This document shows, piece by piece, positions 1 through 5,542 of a DNA stretch of 5,542 nt. The stretch comes from Anaerofilum sp. (GTDB taxonomy: Bacteria; Bacillota; Clostridia; Oscillospirales; Ruminococcaceae): contig JAHHUF010000112.1 of assembly GCA_020024115.1 (NCBI GenBank), positions 1 through 5,542 of the forward strand. The letters run 5' to 3'. The notes beneath the pieces are model-generated. The model was given only the letters and a program-made list of their open reading frames with translations, had not been told where the DNA came from and did not search any database. The position numbers and the translations under genes are program-made. Within the stretch, counting starts at the first letter, position 1. Every line of letters begins with the position of its first letter.

Positions 1-82
1 GTATTTTGTTTGGGGAGTTCCGGCTATTTTCTGTTTGCAACTTATTATTGTATTTTCAGCATGGTGGTATTTTATAAAATAA
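1..82 (+). CDS. C-terminal end of an unidentified membrane protein (5' end outside window)
   Basis: An open frame runs from the left edge (first full codon at 2) to a TAA at 80-82 and gives 26 residues. They are almost all hydrophobic or aromatic, beginning YFVWGVPAIFCLQLII and ending AWWYFIK, which looks like a last transmembrane helix followed by a short charged end. A strong hairpin with a T-run starts 19 nt after the stop, as expected after the 3' end of a gene, and this supports the frame being real. Many transporter families end this way, so no family can be assigned. The gene is convergent with the minus-strand block. The call rests on hydrophobicity, the stop position and the terminator only. 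Confidence 0.5.
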   Translation, partial: YFVWGVPAIFCLQLIIVFSAWWYFIK

Positions 83-101
83 CCTCTTTCATTACTGACA
101 G

Positions 102-151
102 AAAAAATCATCCGATTTTTCATTTAAAATGAGAAGTCGGATGATTTTTTT
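102..151 (+). terminator. Intrinsic terminator, probably bidirectional, between convergent genes
   Basis: Positions 102-124 pair with 128-150 in a continuous 23-bp stem closed by a 3-nt loop (TAA at 125-127). The outer 14 bp (102-115 with 137-150) are perfect Watson-Crick pairs with core ATCATCCGA/TCGGATGAT. In plus-strand RNA the inner part contains two U-G wobbles (116/136 and 119/133). In minus-strand RNA those become A-C mismatches, so the full fold suits plus-strand transcripts better. A T-run at 145-151 follows in the plus direction, and the A-run at 102-107 gives a U-run in the minus direction. It therefore most likely ends the plus-strand membrane gene and also the minus-strand block, whose last stop lies 69 nt upstream of it. 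Confidence 0.88.
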
Positions 152-218
152 GTAAGAACTATTTTTCATAGCATATTTGAAAACAAATAAATTAACGAAT
201 GTTTGCAGCAAATCCCGT

Positions 219-743
219 TTATTGTAAAAGGCGAAAATTTCGACTTTTCAGATATTTCCTAATCTTTGCAAACAGATATTGAATCACAATCACAAAAAGA
301 ATCCCTGTCACAGCCCCAGAAAAATCAATGAGAACATCTTTCAAGGCAGGCGCTCTATTGGGTGTAAAACTTTGGTGCCATTCATCTGTGGCAGCATACA
401 GCAATGATGCGAAAGCTGCTATCCCATACCATGCTTTTGGCTTCTGATGCACAATCACCAAAGACACAAACAAAACACCTAAAACAGCGTATTCAGAAAA
501 ATGCGCCAATTTTCTGATGACAAATTCAATTTGCTGTTGTTGTTCTATGGGCAATTCTGAAAAAGTTGTATCTGTAAATATCATAACAACCCATTCTGAC
601 ACTTTTTGACTGATTCCAGAGGATTCACTTCCACTTTGGGCTGAAAAACCGAAAATCAAAAGCATCCATGCAATTGTCAAACACCATAAAAATAATTTGC
701 TCCATTTTCCTGCAAAACAGGTACCGCTTTTTCTTTGAATCAA
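219..743 (-). CDS. VanZ-family small membrane protein
   Basis: This is a 174-residue predicted inner-membrane protein with four helices (about 17-33, 83-98, 104-118 and 139-159), close to the usual VanZ-family size. Family marks include FSAQSG (33-38) after helix 1, RKLAHFSEYA (77-86) leading into helix 2, the DEWHQSF segment (120-126) after helix 3, and an R-x9-D acidic stretch (130-140) into helix 4. VanZ of Enterococcus gives low-level teicoplanin resistance, but most family members have no known function and none is claimed here. The start is TTG at 743-741, overlapping the TGA stop of the phosphorylase gene (742-740) as TTGA. A GAGGGAG site sits about 10 nt upstream, and no ATG lies nearby except the internal M27, which would cut into helix 1. 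The overlap suggests translational coupling. The basic C-terminal tail (160-171) is probably cytoplasmic. Confidence 0.88.
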   Translation of the reverse strand: MIQRKSGTCFAGKWSKLFLWCLTIAWMLLIFGFSAQSGSESSGISQKVSEWVVMIFTDTTFSELPIEQQQQIEFVIRKLAHFSEYAVLGVLFVSLVIVHQKPKAWYGIAAFASLLYAATDEWHQSFTPNRAPALKDVLIDFSGAVTGILFVIVIQYLFAKIRKYLKSRNFRLLQ

Positions 744-2062
744 AATGTTTCTACTCCCTCAGTGGTGACTCTTGCCAAAATCAAAGGTATCTTTTTGGGC
801 TGTTCTTGACAGAATTGATAAGCTGCCACAAACATTTTTTCTGCTGCTTCAAATTTTGTTTCATCCTCTGTGTACAATGTAGCAAGAGGTTCTCCTTTTT
901 TGACCCTATCCCCTGCTTTTTTATGCAGAATCAAACCTGCTGCAAAGTCAATGGTATCCTCCTTTGTCTGCCTGCCTGCGCCAAGCAAAACACTGGAAAT
1001 GCCAATTTTTTCGGTATCTGTGGATGCCACATAACCACTTTCCTGTGCAAAAACCTGTTTTTGATATGCAGCTTGTTTAAACTTTGTACAATCATCCAAT
1101 ACGGATGTATCGCCGCCCTGTGCCGCAAACATCTGCTTGCATACCTCAAAGGCTTTCCCACTGGTGATTGCCTGTTCAACCATCTCTTTACAGGTTTCAA
1201 GGCTGCCTTTTCCAGCCAAATACAGCATATTTGCAGCCAATTCTCTGCAAACCAATTTCAAATCTTCCGGACCTCTGCCTTTCAAAACCACCATAGATTC
1301 TGCGACCTCCAAAGAGTTGCCAACAGCATACCCCAATGGAGTGTCCATATCTGTAATCAAAGCAGCTACTTTTCTGTTGTTATGCTCTCCAATCGCTACC
1401 ATTGTTTTTGCAAGCTGGATAGAGCCTTCAATGGTTTTCATAAAGGCACCATTGCCTGTTTTAACATCCAGCAAAATGCAGTCTGAACCTGCTGCCAGCT
1501 TTTTGCTCATGATAGAAGATGCAATCAACGGTACACAACCAACGGTTGCTGTTACATCACGCAAAGCATACATCTTTTTGTCTGCTGGTGCAAGATTGCC
1601 ACTTTGCCCAATAACGCTGATACCAACCCGATTTACTTGGTCGAAAAATTCTTTTTGGGGCAGACTTGTATGACAACCCGGAACAGATTCCATTTTGTCC
1701 ACTGTTCCGCCTGTATGTCCCAAACCTCTGCCACTCATTTTTGCAATTTTGACACCACAGCTTGCAACAATTGGAGCGATGACCATTGTTGTTTTATCTC
1801 CAACACCACCGGTTGAATGTTTATCTGCTTTGATGCCCTCAATCGCAGACAGGTCTACCATATCGCCAGAATGTGCCATCGCAAGAGTCATTTGTGCAGT
1901 TTCTTCATTCGTCATTCCTTTCAAATAAACAGCCATCAAAAATGCACTCATTTGATAATCCGGAATTTCTCCTTTTGTAAATCCATCAATGATAAATTCA
2001 ATTTCCTGCTTGGTTAATGTTTCACCATCACGCTTTTTTGCAATCAAATCATACATTCGCAT
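740..2062 (-). CDS. pdp: Pyrimidine-nucleoside phosphorylase (EC 2.4.2.2)
   Basis: This cytoplasmic salvage enzyme of the thymidine/pyrimidine-nucleoside phosphorylase family splits uridine, thymidine or deoxyuridine with phosphate into the free base and (deoxy)ribose-1-phosphate. At 440 residues it is near the usual length of about 430-440. The order is a helical N-terminal domain (about 1-68), the central phosphate- and nucleoside-binding domain (about 75-310), and a C-terminal PYNP_C domain (about 345-420). Visible marks are KHSTGGVGDKT (81-91, phosphate loop), the family signature SGRGLGHTGGTVDKME (110-125), R168, S183 and K187 at the expected base-binding positions, and DTPLGYAVGN (240-249). 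It looks intact. The order of loops fits bacterial PyNP rather than the anthranilate or glycogen relatives; the choice between PyNP and thymidine phosphorylase (deoA) rests on context and length and is less sure. It follows the importer permeases after an 82-bp gap holding a predicted promoter and hairpin, and overlaps the VanZ-like gene by 4 nt. Confidence 0.96.
   Translation of the reverse strand: MRMYDLIAKKRDGETLTKQEIEFIIDGFTKGEIPDYQMSAFLMAVYLKGMTNEETAQMTLAMAHSGDMVDLSAIEGIKADKHSTGGVGDKTTMVIAPIVASCGVKIAKMSGRGLGHTGGTVDKMESVPGCHTSLPQKEFFDQVNRVGISVIGQSGNLAPADKKMYALRDVTATVGCVPLIASSIMSKKLAAGSDCILLDVKTGNGAFMKTIEGSIQLAKTMVAIGEHNNRKVAALITDMDTPLGYAVGNSLEVAESMVVLKGRGPEDLKLVCRELAANMLYLAGKGSLETCKEMVEQAITSGKAFEVCKQMFAAQGGDTSVLDDCTKFKQAAYQKQVFAQESGYVASTDTEKIGISSVLLGAGRQTKEDTIDFAAGLILHKKAGDRVKKGEPLATLYTEDETKFEAAEKMFVAAYQFCQEQPKKIPLILARVTTEGVETF
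752..760 (-). promoter_or_regulatory. Ribosome binding site for the VanZ-like gene
   Basis: The minus strand reads GAGGGAGTA here, inside the 3' end of the phosphorylase gene. The GGGAG core (758-754) is 10 nt from the TTG at 743. There is no ATG or GTG in a suitable position, so this site decides the TTG start and fits reinitiation after the overlapping TGA stop. Confidence 0.65.
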
Positions 2063-2071
2063 TTTAACTTG

Positions 2072-2079
2072 CCTCCTTT
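2072..2079 (-). promoter_or_regulatory. Ribosome binding site for the phosphorylase gene
   Basis: The minus strand reads AAAGGAGG, a near-perfect Shine-Dalgarno site. GGAGG (2076-2072) is 9 nt from the ATG at 2062 but 15 nt from the second Met codon at 2056, which favours the 2062 start. Confidence 0.85.
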
Positions 2080-2085
2080 AAATGA

Positions 2086-2127
2086 AAAGCAGAGCAGCTT
2101 CCGCAAAAAACGGAAGCTGTCTGTTTT
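2086..2127 (-). other. Leader hairpin upstream of the phosphorylase gene (weak terminator, attenuator or mRNA-stabilising stem)
   Basis: The inverted repeat CAGCTTCCG (2095-2103) / CGGAAGCTG (2111-2119) encloses a 7-nt loop. With one bulged base at 2094, CAGA (2090-2093) also pairs with TCTG (2120-2123), giving 13 bp; three further A-U pairs may form beyond a mismatch. In the minus direction the stem is followed only by CTTTTC, a short U-run, so it is a poor terminator. It ends a few nucleotides before the AAAGGAGG site and does not cover it. Any transcript entering the phosphorylase gene, whether from the importer genes or from the predicted local promoter, must carry this stem. The structure is seen in the sequence; the role is inference. 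Confidence 0.7.
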
Positions 2128-2135
2128 ATACTATA

Positions 2136-2164
2136 ATTATGCCATTAGCGGCTGCCTTTGTCAT
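2136..2164 (-). promoter_or_regulatory. Predicted sigma-70-type promoter with extended -10 for the phosphorylase/VanZ genes
   Basis: On the minus strand a -35-like ATGACA (2164-2159, 5 of 6 to TTGACA) is separated by 17 bp from CATAAT (2141-2136, 5 of 6 to TATAAT). TGG stands directly before the -10, forming an extended -10 (TGn). The -35 lies within the last codons of the second permease gene. Transcription would begin near 2129, just before the leader hairpin. This suggests that the last two genes can be expressed apart from the importer. It is a motif match in AT-rich DNA, not a demonstrated promoter. Confidence 0.45.
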
Positions 2165-3098
2165 AAGGAATTCCTTCTGCTTTTGGTGCTTGGCTGTTTT
2201 TGCCTGTAAATGCCAACAAAATCAAGGTTGCGATATAGGGAATCATTTTATAGATGTTGCTGGAAATACCCAAACCAACCAAAAACGGAATTCCGCTATA
2301 TACTGCCGAAATTGTTTTCATCAAACCAAAGAACAAAGCAGCTCCTGCAATTTTCCATGGTTTCCATTGACCAAAAATTAACACTGCCAAAGCAAGGAAG
2401 CCATATCCGGACACAGTTGCATTAAAGTTTGTGGAAATAGGAATAATAAAAACCAATCCGCCCAAGCCTGCCAATGCACCAGAAATCAATACACCTGCAT
2501 AACGCATTTTATACACATTGATGCCCACCGAATCGGCAGCTTGTGGATGCTCACCACAAGCACGCAAACGCAATCCAAAACGGGTTTTGTAAAGCACTAG
2601 CCAAGTAACAATCAAAATTGCTACACCAATATAGGTAGTGATATAGGTGTTTTGGAAGAACATAGGCCCGATAACAGGAATCTTTCCCAGAATGGGTACA
2701 GAATCAATGCGGAACTGATTGACAAATTGTACCTGCTGTACACCCTGAATTGCACGAGCAACAAAGATTACAAATGCAGGTGCAAAAATATTGATTGCAG
2801 TGCCGCTGATGGTTTGGTCTGCTTTCATGTTGATGGCTGCGTATGCGTGCACCAAACTAATCAGCATACCAGTTGCAACTGAAATCAACATTGCCAAAAT
2901 CAAAACCGGCTGACCGGGCAAAACCCCTTGCATTTGGTTGATGAAAAAGGTTCCGGCAAATGCACCCAGCACCATTGTGCCTTCCAGCGCAATGTTAATG
3001 ACGCCGCTGCGCTCGCTGAACAATCCACCCAATGCAACAATCAGCAAAGGGATGGAGAAATACATCATTTGTTGAACAACAAAATATAAAACATCCAT
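2145..3098 (-). CDS. nupQ: Nucleoside ABC transporter permease, second subunit (NupQ/YufQ type)
   Basis: This integral membrane subunit of a BMP-dependent nucleoside importer is 317 residues long, typical for the YufQ group of BPD_transp_2 permeases (usually about 305-320). Hydrophobic stretches fall at about 11-26, 41-55, 64-85, 103-115, 152-170, 200-222, 231-245, 249-262 and 285-297. The family segment FSERSGVINIALEG lies at 27-40. The cytoplasmic loop contacting the ATPase, RACGEHPQAADSVGIN (179-194), is followed by SGALAGLGG (206-214). The ATG shares one base with the TAA of the first permease gene (TAATG), and GGAGG lies 9 nt upstream, so the pair is probably translated together and works as a heterodimer. 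The same two motifs occur in the first permease in diverged form, pointing to an old gene duplication. The substrate class is inferred from family and neighbours; the exact nucleosides cannot be read from the sequence. Confidence 0.92.
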   Translation of the reverse strand: MDVLYFVVQQMMYFSIPLLIVALGGLFSERSGVINIALEGTMVLGAFAGTFFINQMQGVLPGQPVLILAMLISVATGMLISLVHAYAAINMKADQTISGTAINIFAPAFVIFVARAIQGVQQVQFVNQFRIDSVPILGKIPVIGPMFFQNTYITTYIGVAILIVTWLVLYKTRFGLRLRACGEHPQAADSVGINVYKMRYAGVLISGALAGLGGLVFIIPISTNFNATVSGYGFLALAVLIFGQWKPWKIAGAALFFGLMKTISAVYSGIPFLVGLGISSNIYKMIPYIATLILLAFTGKNSQAPKAEGIPYDKGSR

Positions 3099-4234
3099 TA
3101 TGCAGTTCCTCCTTTTTCATCTTTTTTGAGGGCTGGTTCTGCATTTGCATTTGTTGTTTGCTTGCTGGTTGTAATCTTTGCCAAAAGCAGTTTAAAGAAC
3201 AAAGCAAATGCGGCAAAATAGATGATAACTGATGTGATAATATCAATAATTTGTGGTGCCAGACCCAAGGACTGCATTGCTTGTCCGCCAACTTTGAGGT
3301 AAGAAATAAAAATGCCTGCAAAGATTGCACCAATCGGATTGGACATACCCAACAGCGCAACAGGAATACCATTAAAGCCTTCTGCTGCAAGTTCTTCGGT
3401 AATGGCAATGCCAGTGCCTGCACCAGACAAATAATACAATGCACCGCCCAAACCAGCCAATGCACCGGCAATAATCATAGACATCACAATGCTTTTCTTT
3501 TCGTTGATGCCTGCATAGCGTGCTGCTTCGCGGTTGAGTCCGCATGCTTTCAGTTCATATCCAAACTTTGTACGATTGATGATTACATACATCAAAATAC
3601 CAGCCAAAACAGCAATTACAATGCCTGCATTGACGCTGGAAGGCGTACCACCTGCCACAAAAATTTTGTCAAAGCCCAGTTTTGGAAGTTCTGCACTTTC
3701 TTCCGGCCAATAACTTTGATTTCGTGTGCTGTCAAAAATAGTTTGCCGCACCAGCAAATTCACCAGATTCAAACCGATATAGTTCATCATAATGCAACTG
3801 ATAACTTCATTTACATTGCAATATGCTTTCATCAAACCGGGAACCAAACCCCAAATTGCACCTGCCAAAGCTGCCGCCAAAAGAGCTACAAGGCAGTGCA
3901 AAACGGGTGGAAGGAATGTCCATTCAATTCCAACATATACCGCAGCAAATGAACCCATCATATATTGACCTGCACCGCCAATATTAAACAGACCTGTTTT
4001 ATTTGCAAATGCTACTGACAAACCTGTCATAATGATAGGGGTTGCATAGTATAACACTTGTCCGAAATTTTTCATATCAGACAAACCACCGCTAAGAATC
4101 AATGCAAAGCCTCCAAAAGCCTTGTTTGGAGAGGCAATCAGCAAAACAACCAATCCGATAATCAACCCCATTACAACAGCTGCTGCTGCCGAAAAAAAGG
4201 ATGCTGTACCTTCTTTTTTCAATAAGTTCTTCAT
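3098..4234 (-). CDS. nupP: Nucleoside ABC transporter permease, first subunit (NupP/YufP type)
   Basis: The other membrane subunit of the importer has 378 residues, slightly long for the YufP group (about 350-370). Hydrophobic stretches lie at about 15-34, 60-75, 88-101, 110-133, 143-162, 203-219, 248-268, 287-311 and 328-352. Family marks are NKTGLFNIGGAGQ (78-90) and the ATPase-coupling loop KACGLNREAARYAGIN (229-244), followed by AGALAGLGG (256-264). The first 7 residues are basic and precede the first helix. The last 25 or so residues after helix end 352 form a polar tail rich in Lys, Thr and Asn, probably cytoplasmic, which accounts for the extra length. The ATG is 7 nt after the ATPase stop; a GGAGG within the end of the ATPase gene (4251-4247) stands 12 nt upstream, a rather long spacing. 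The gene shares one base with the next permease gene. Confidence 0.92.
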   Translation of the reverse strand: MKNLLKKEGTASFFSAAAAVVMGLIIGLVVLLIASPNKAFGGFALILSGGLSDMKNFGQVLYYATPIIMTGLSVAFANKTGLFNIGGAGQYMMGSFAAVYVGIEWTFLPPVLHCLVALLAAALAGAIWGLVPGLMKAYCNVNEVISCIMMNYIGLNLVNLLVRQTIFDSTRNQSYWPEESAELPKLGFDKIFVAGGTPSSVNAGIVIAVLAGILMYVIINRTKFGYELKACGLNREAARYAGINEKKSIVMSMIIAGALAGLGGALYYLSGAGTGIAITEELAAEGFNGIPVALLGMSNPIGAIFAGIFISYLKVGGQAMQSLGLAPQIIDIITSVIIYFAAFALFFKLLLAKITTSKQTTNANAEPALKKDEKGGTA

Positions 4235-4241
4235 TTACACA

Positions 4242-5542
4242 TCAAGCCTCCTTCCGCTTTGCACCTGCCATATACAAGCCCAGTTCCTGCACAGTTACAT
4301 CTTCAGGCACCAAATCCGCAACAATTTCGCCCTCATACATAACCAAAATTCGGTCAGACAAATTCATAACTTCGTCCAGTTCCAAGCTAACCAACAAAAT
4401 GCCTTTGCCTTTATCACGCTCTGCAACCAATTCTTTGTGAATATACTCAATGGCACCGACATCCAATCCACGAGTTGGCTGAACCGCAATCAGCAAATCA
4501 GGGTTGCGGTCAATTTCACGGGCAACGATTGCCTTTTGCTGATTGCCTCCAGACATACTGCGGGCAATGGTTTTGCTGCCCTGTCCGCTGCGAACATCAA
4601 ACTTTTTAATCAGTGTGTCGGAATAGGAGAAAATTTCATCGTATTTCAAAAATCCGTTTTGGCAAAAACGAGGCTCAAAATAACTTTGCAGCACCATATT
4701 ATATGCAACAGGATAATCCAACACCAAACCGTGGCGATGGCGGTCTTCAGGGATATGTCCCAATCCATGAGTATTGCGATAGCGAATGGATTCATGGGTG
4801 ACATCCTTCCCATTCAGCACAATCTTGCCCTCGGATTTTTCCAGTCCTGCCAAAGCATAAACCAATTCACTTTGTCCATTGCCATCAATACCAGCGATAC
4901 AAACAATTTCACCTTTTCGCACTTGGAAGGAAACATCGTTCACATGATGTTTTCCGCCATGTTTGCTCTGAACCGAAAGATGTTCCACTTCCAGCAATAC
5001 ATCATCCGTGGGTTGTGCAGGCTCTTTTTCGACTTTTAGGTTCACTTTGCGTCCAACCATCATTTCGCTCATTTCTTCTTGGGAAATATCCTTCACATCA
5101 ACCGTACCAATGTACTTTCCTTTTCTCAAAACAGTACAACGGTCAGCAACCTCTTTGATTTCGTTCAGCTTATGTGTAATGAACAAAATGCTTTTGCCTT
5201 CTTTCACAAGACCTTTCATAATGTTCATCAATTCACCAATTTCCTGCGGAGTCAAAACGGCTGTCGGTTCATCAAAAATTAAGATTTCGTTTTCACGATA
5301 GAGCATTTTCAAAATTTCTACACGCTGCTGCATTCCAACGGTAATATCTTCAATCAAAGCATCTGGGTCAACCAACAAGCCATATTTTTCGCTCAGTTCA
5401 ACGACTTTTTTTCGGGCATCATCCATTTTTAAAAACCCACCGTTTACAGTTTCTACGCCCAAAATAATATTTTCCAACACTGGAAAATTGTGAACCAGCT
5501 TAAAGTGCTGATGCACCATACCAATTCCCAAACGGTTTGCAT
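4242..5542 (-). CDS. nupO: Nucleoside ABC transporter ATP-binding protein, two fused ATPase domains (N-terminus outside window)
   Basis: This cytoplasmic ATPase of the BMP-type nucleoside importer is cut by the right edge after 432 complete codons. The family is about 510 residues long, so about 80, including the first Walker A, are missing. The frame is open to the edge and reads ANRLGIGMVHQHF. A TTG at 5531 is an internal Leu codon and not a start. Numbering from that Leu, domain 1 shows the Q-loop (Q8), a family-type signature VGMQQRVEI (65-73), Walker B EILIFDEPT (82-90) and the H-loop ITH (118-120). Domain 2 shows a Walker A-like GIDGNGQSE (214-222) with Gln in place of the usual Lys, signature SMSGGNQQK (325-333), a Walker B-like LLIAVQPTRGLD (346-357) where D-E is V-Q, and VSLELDE in place of the H-loop. 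Domain 2 is thus probably poor at hydrolysis, as is usual in this family. The gene leads the visible operon and a BMP lipoprotein gene is expected upstream. Confidence 0.93.
   Translation of the reverse strand, partial: ANRLGIGMVHQHFKLVHNFPVLENIILGVETVNGGFLKMDDARKKVVELSEKYGLLVDPDALIEDITVGMQQRVEILKMLYRENEILIFDEPTAVLTPQEIGELMNIMKGLVKEGKSILFITHKLNEIKEVADRCTVLRKGKYIGTVDVKDISQEEMSEMMVGRKVNLKVEKEPAQPTDDVLLEVEHLSVQSKHGGKHHVNDVSFQVRKGEIVCIAGIDGNGQSELVYALAGLEKSEGKIVLNGKDVTHESIRYRNTHGLGHIPEDRHRHGLVLDYPVAYNMVLQSYFEPRFCQNGFLKYDEIFSYSDTLIKKFDVRSGQGSKTIARSMSGGNQQKAIVAREIDRNPDLLIAVQPTRGLDVGAIEYIHKELVAERDKGKGILLVSLELDEVMNLSDRILVMYEGEIVADLVPEDVTVQELGLYMAGAKRKEA

Noticed and set aside
1..82. Assignment of the left-edge fragment to a named transporter family such as MATE
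   Set aside because: Only 26 hydrophobic residues are visible and no family motif is among them.
151..218. Possible small gene or regulatory site between the terminator and the VanZ-like gene
   Set aside because: It is AT-rich, only 68 nt long, and has no start with a ribosome binding site and no clear repeat. It is best read as 3' untranslated sequence.
668..1486. 272-codon plus-strand open frame opposite the phosphorylase gene
   Set aside because: It is in register with the clearly identified phosphorylase codons. The translation is rich in Cys, Phe and His with no domain pattern, and there is no suitable ribosome binding site. It is explained by codon choice.
2086..2127. Leader hairpin as a full intrinsic terminator or a riboswitch
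   Set aside because: The U-run after the stem in the operon direction is only four long and flanked by C. The leader of roughly 67 nt is too short for known purine or other riboswitch folds, and no second competing stem was seen.
3251..3952. 233-codon plus-strand open frame opposite the first permease gene
   Set aside because: Same register effect. The translation is dominated by Cys, Asn, Gln and His, which are the antisense of permease Ala, Val, Leu and Met codons.
4234..4242. ATG overlapping the ATPase stop (4242-4240) as an alternative permease start
   Set aside because: That frame ends after three codons (ATG TGT AAA TGA). The in-frame permease start is the ATG at 4234.
4122..5039. 305-codon plus-strand open frame opposite the ATPase gene
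   Set aside because: It is codon-aligned antisense of conserved ATPase motifs, has no recognisable protein features, and crosses the ATPase/permease junction. It is a shadow frame.
5529..5531. TTG as a possible start of the ATPase gene inside the window
   Set aside because: The frame stays open to the edge and the codons before it (Ala-Asn-Arg) continue the conserved LGIGMVHQHF segment. The first Walker A must lie upstream, so this is an internal Leu codon.

Overview
The window looks like chromosomal DNA of a moderately AT-rich Gram-positive anaerobe of the Firmicutes/Clostridia type. This is inferred from strong GGAGG ribosome binding sites, tight gene spacing, a TTG start, and the families present (BMP-type nucleoside ABC importer, pyrimidine-nucleoside phosphorylase, VanZ-like protein). 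No phage, IS element, CRISPR array, tRNA or rRNA was seen, and the species cannot be named from the sequence alone.

Layout. Positions 1-82 hold the last codons of a plus-strand membrane protein that begins outside the window. A long AT-rich hairpin with T-runs at both ends (102-150) separates it from a convergent minus-strand gene block that fills the rest. In the direction of transcription (right to left) that block is: a two-domain ABC ATPase, cut by the right edge (5542-4242); two BPD_transp_2-type permeases (4234-3098 and 3098-2145); an 82-bp gap with a predicted promoter and a hairpin; pyrimidine-nucleoside phosphorylase (2062-740); and a small VanZ-family membrane protein (743-219).

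Function. The ATPase and two permeases have the order and motifs of the nucleoside importer called NupOPQ in Bacillus subtilis (also NupABC and RnsACD in lactic acid bacteria and streptococci). The partner BMP-family lipoprotein is expected just beyond the right edge. Imported pyrimidine nucleosides would be split by the phosphorylase into free base and (deoxy)ribose-1-phosphate, so the block reads as an uptake-and-salvage operon. The VanZ-like gene overlaps the phosphorylase stop by 4 nt (TTGA), which suggests translational coupling, but its role here is unknown.

Most of the window is ordinary. The points worth a second look are the predicted extended -10 promoter plus leader hairpin in front of the phosphorylase, the coupled VanZ-like gene with a TTG start, and the strand asymmetry of the terminator hairpin. 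I found no convincing new biological system.
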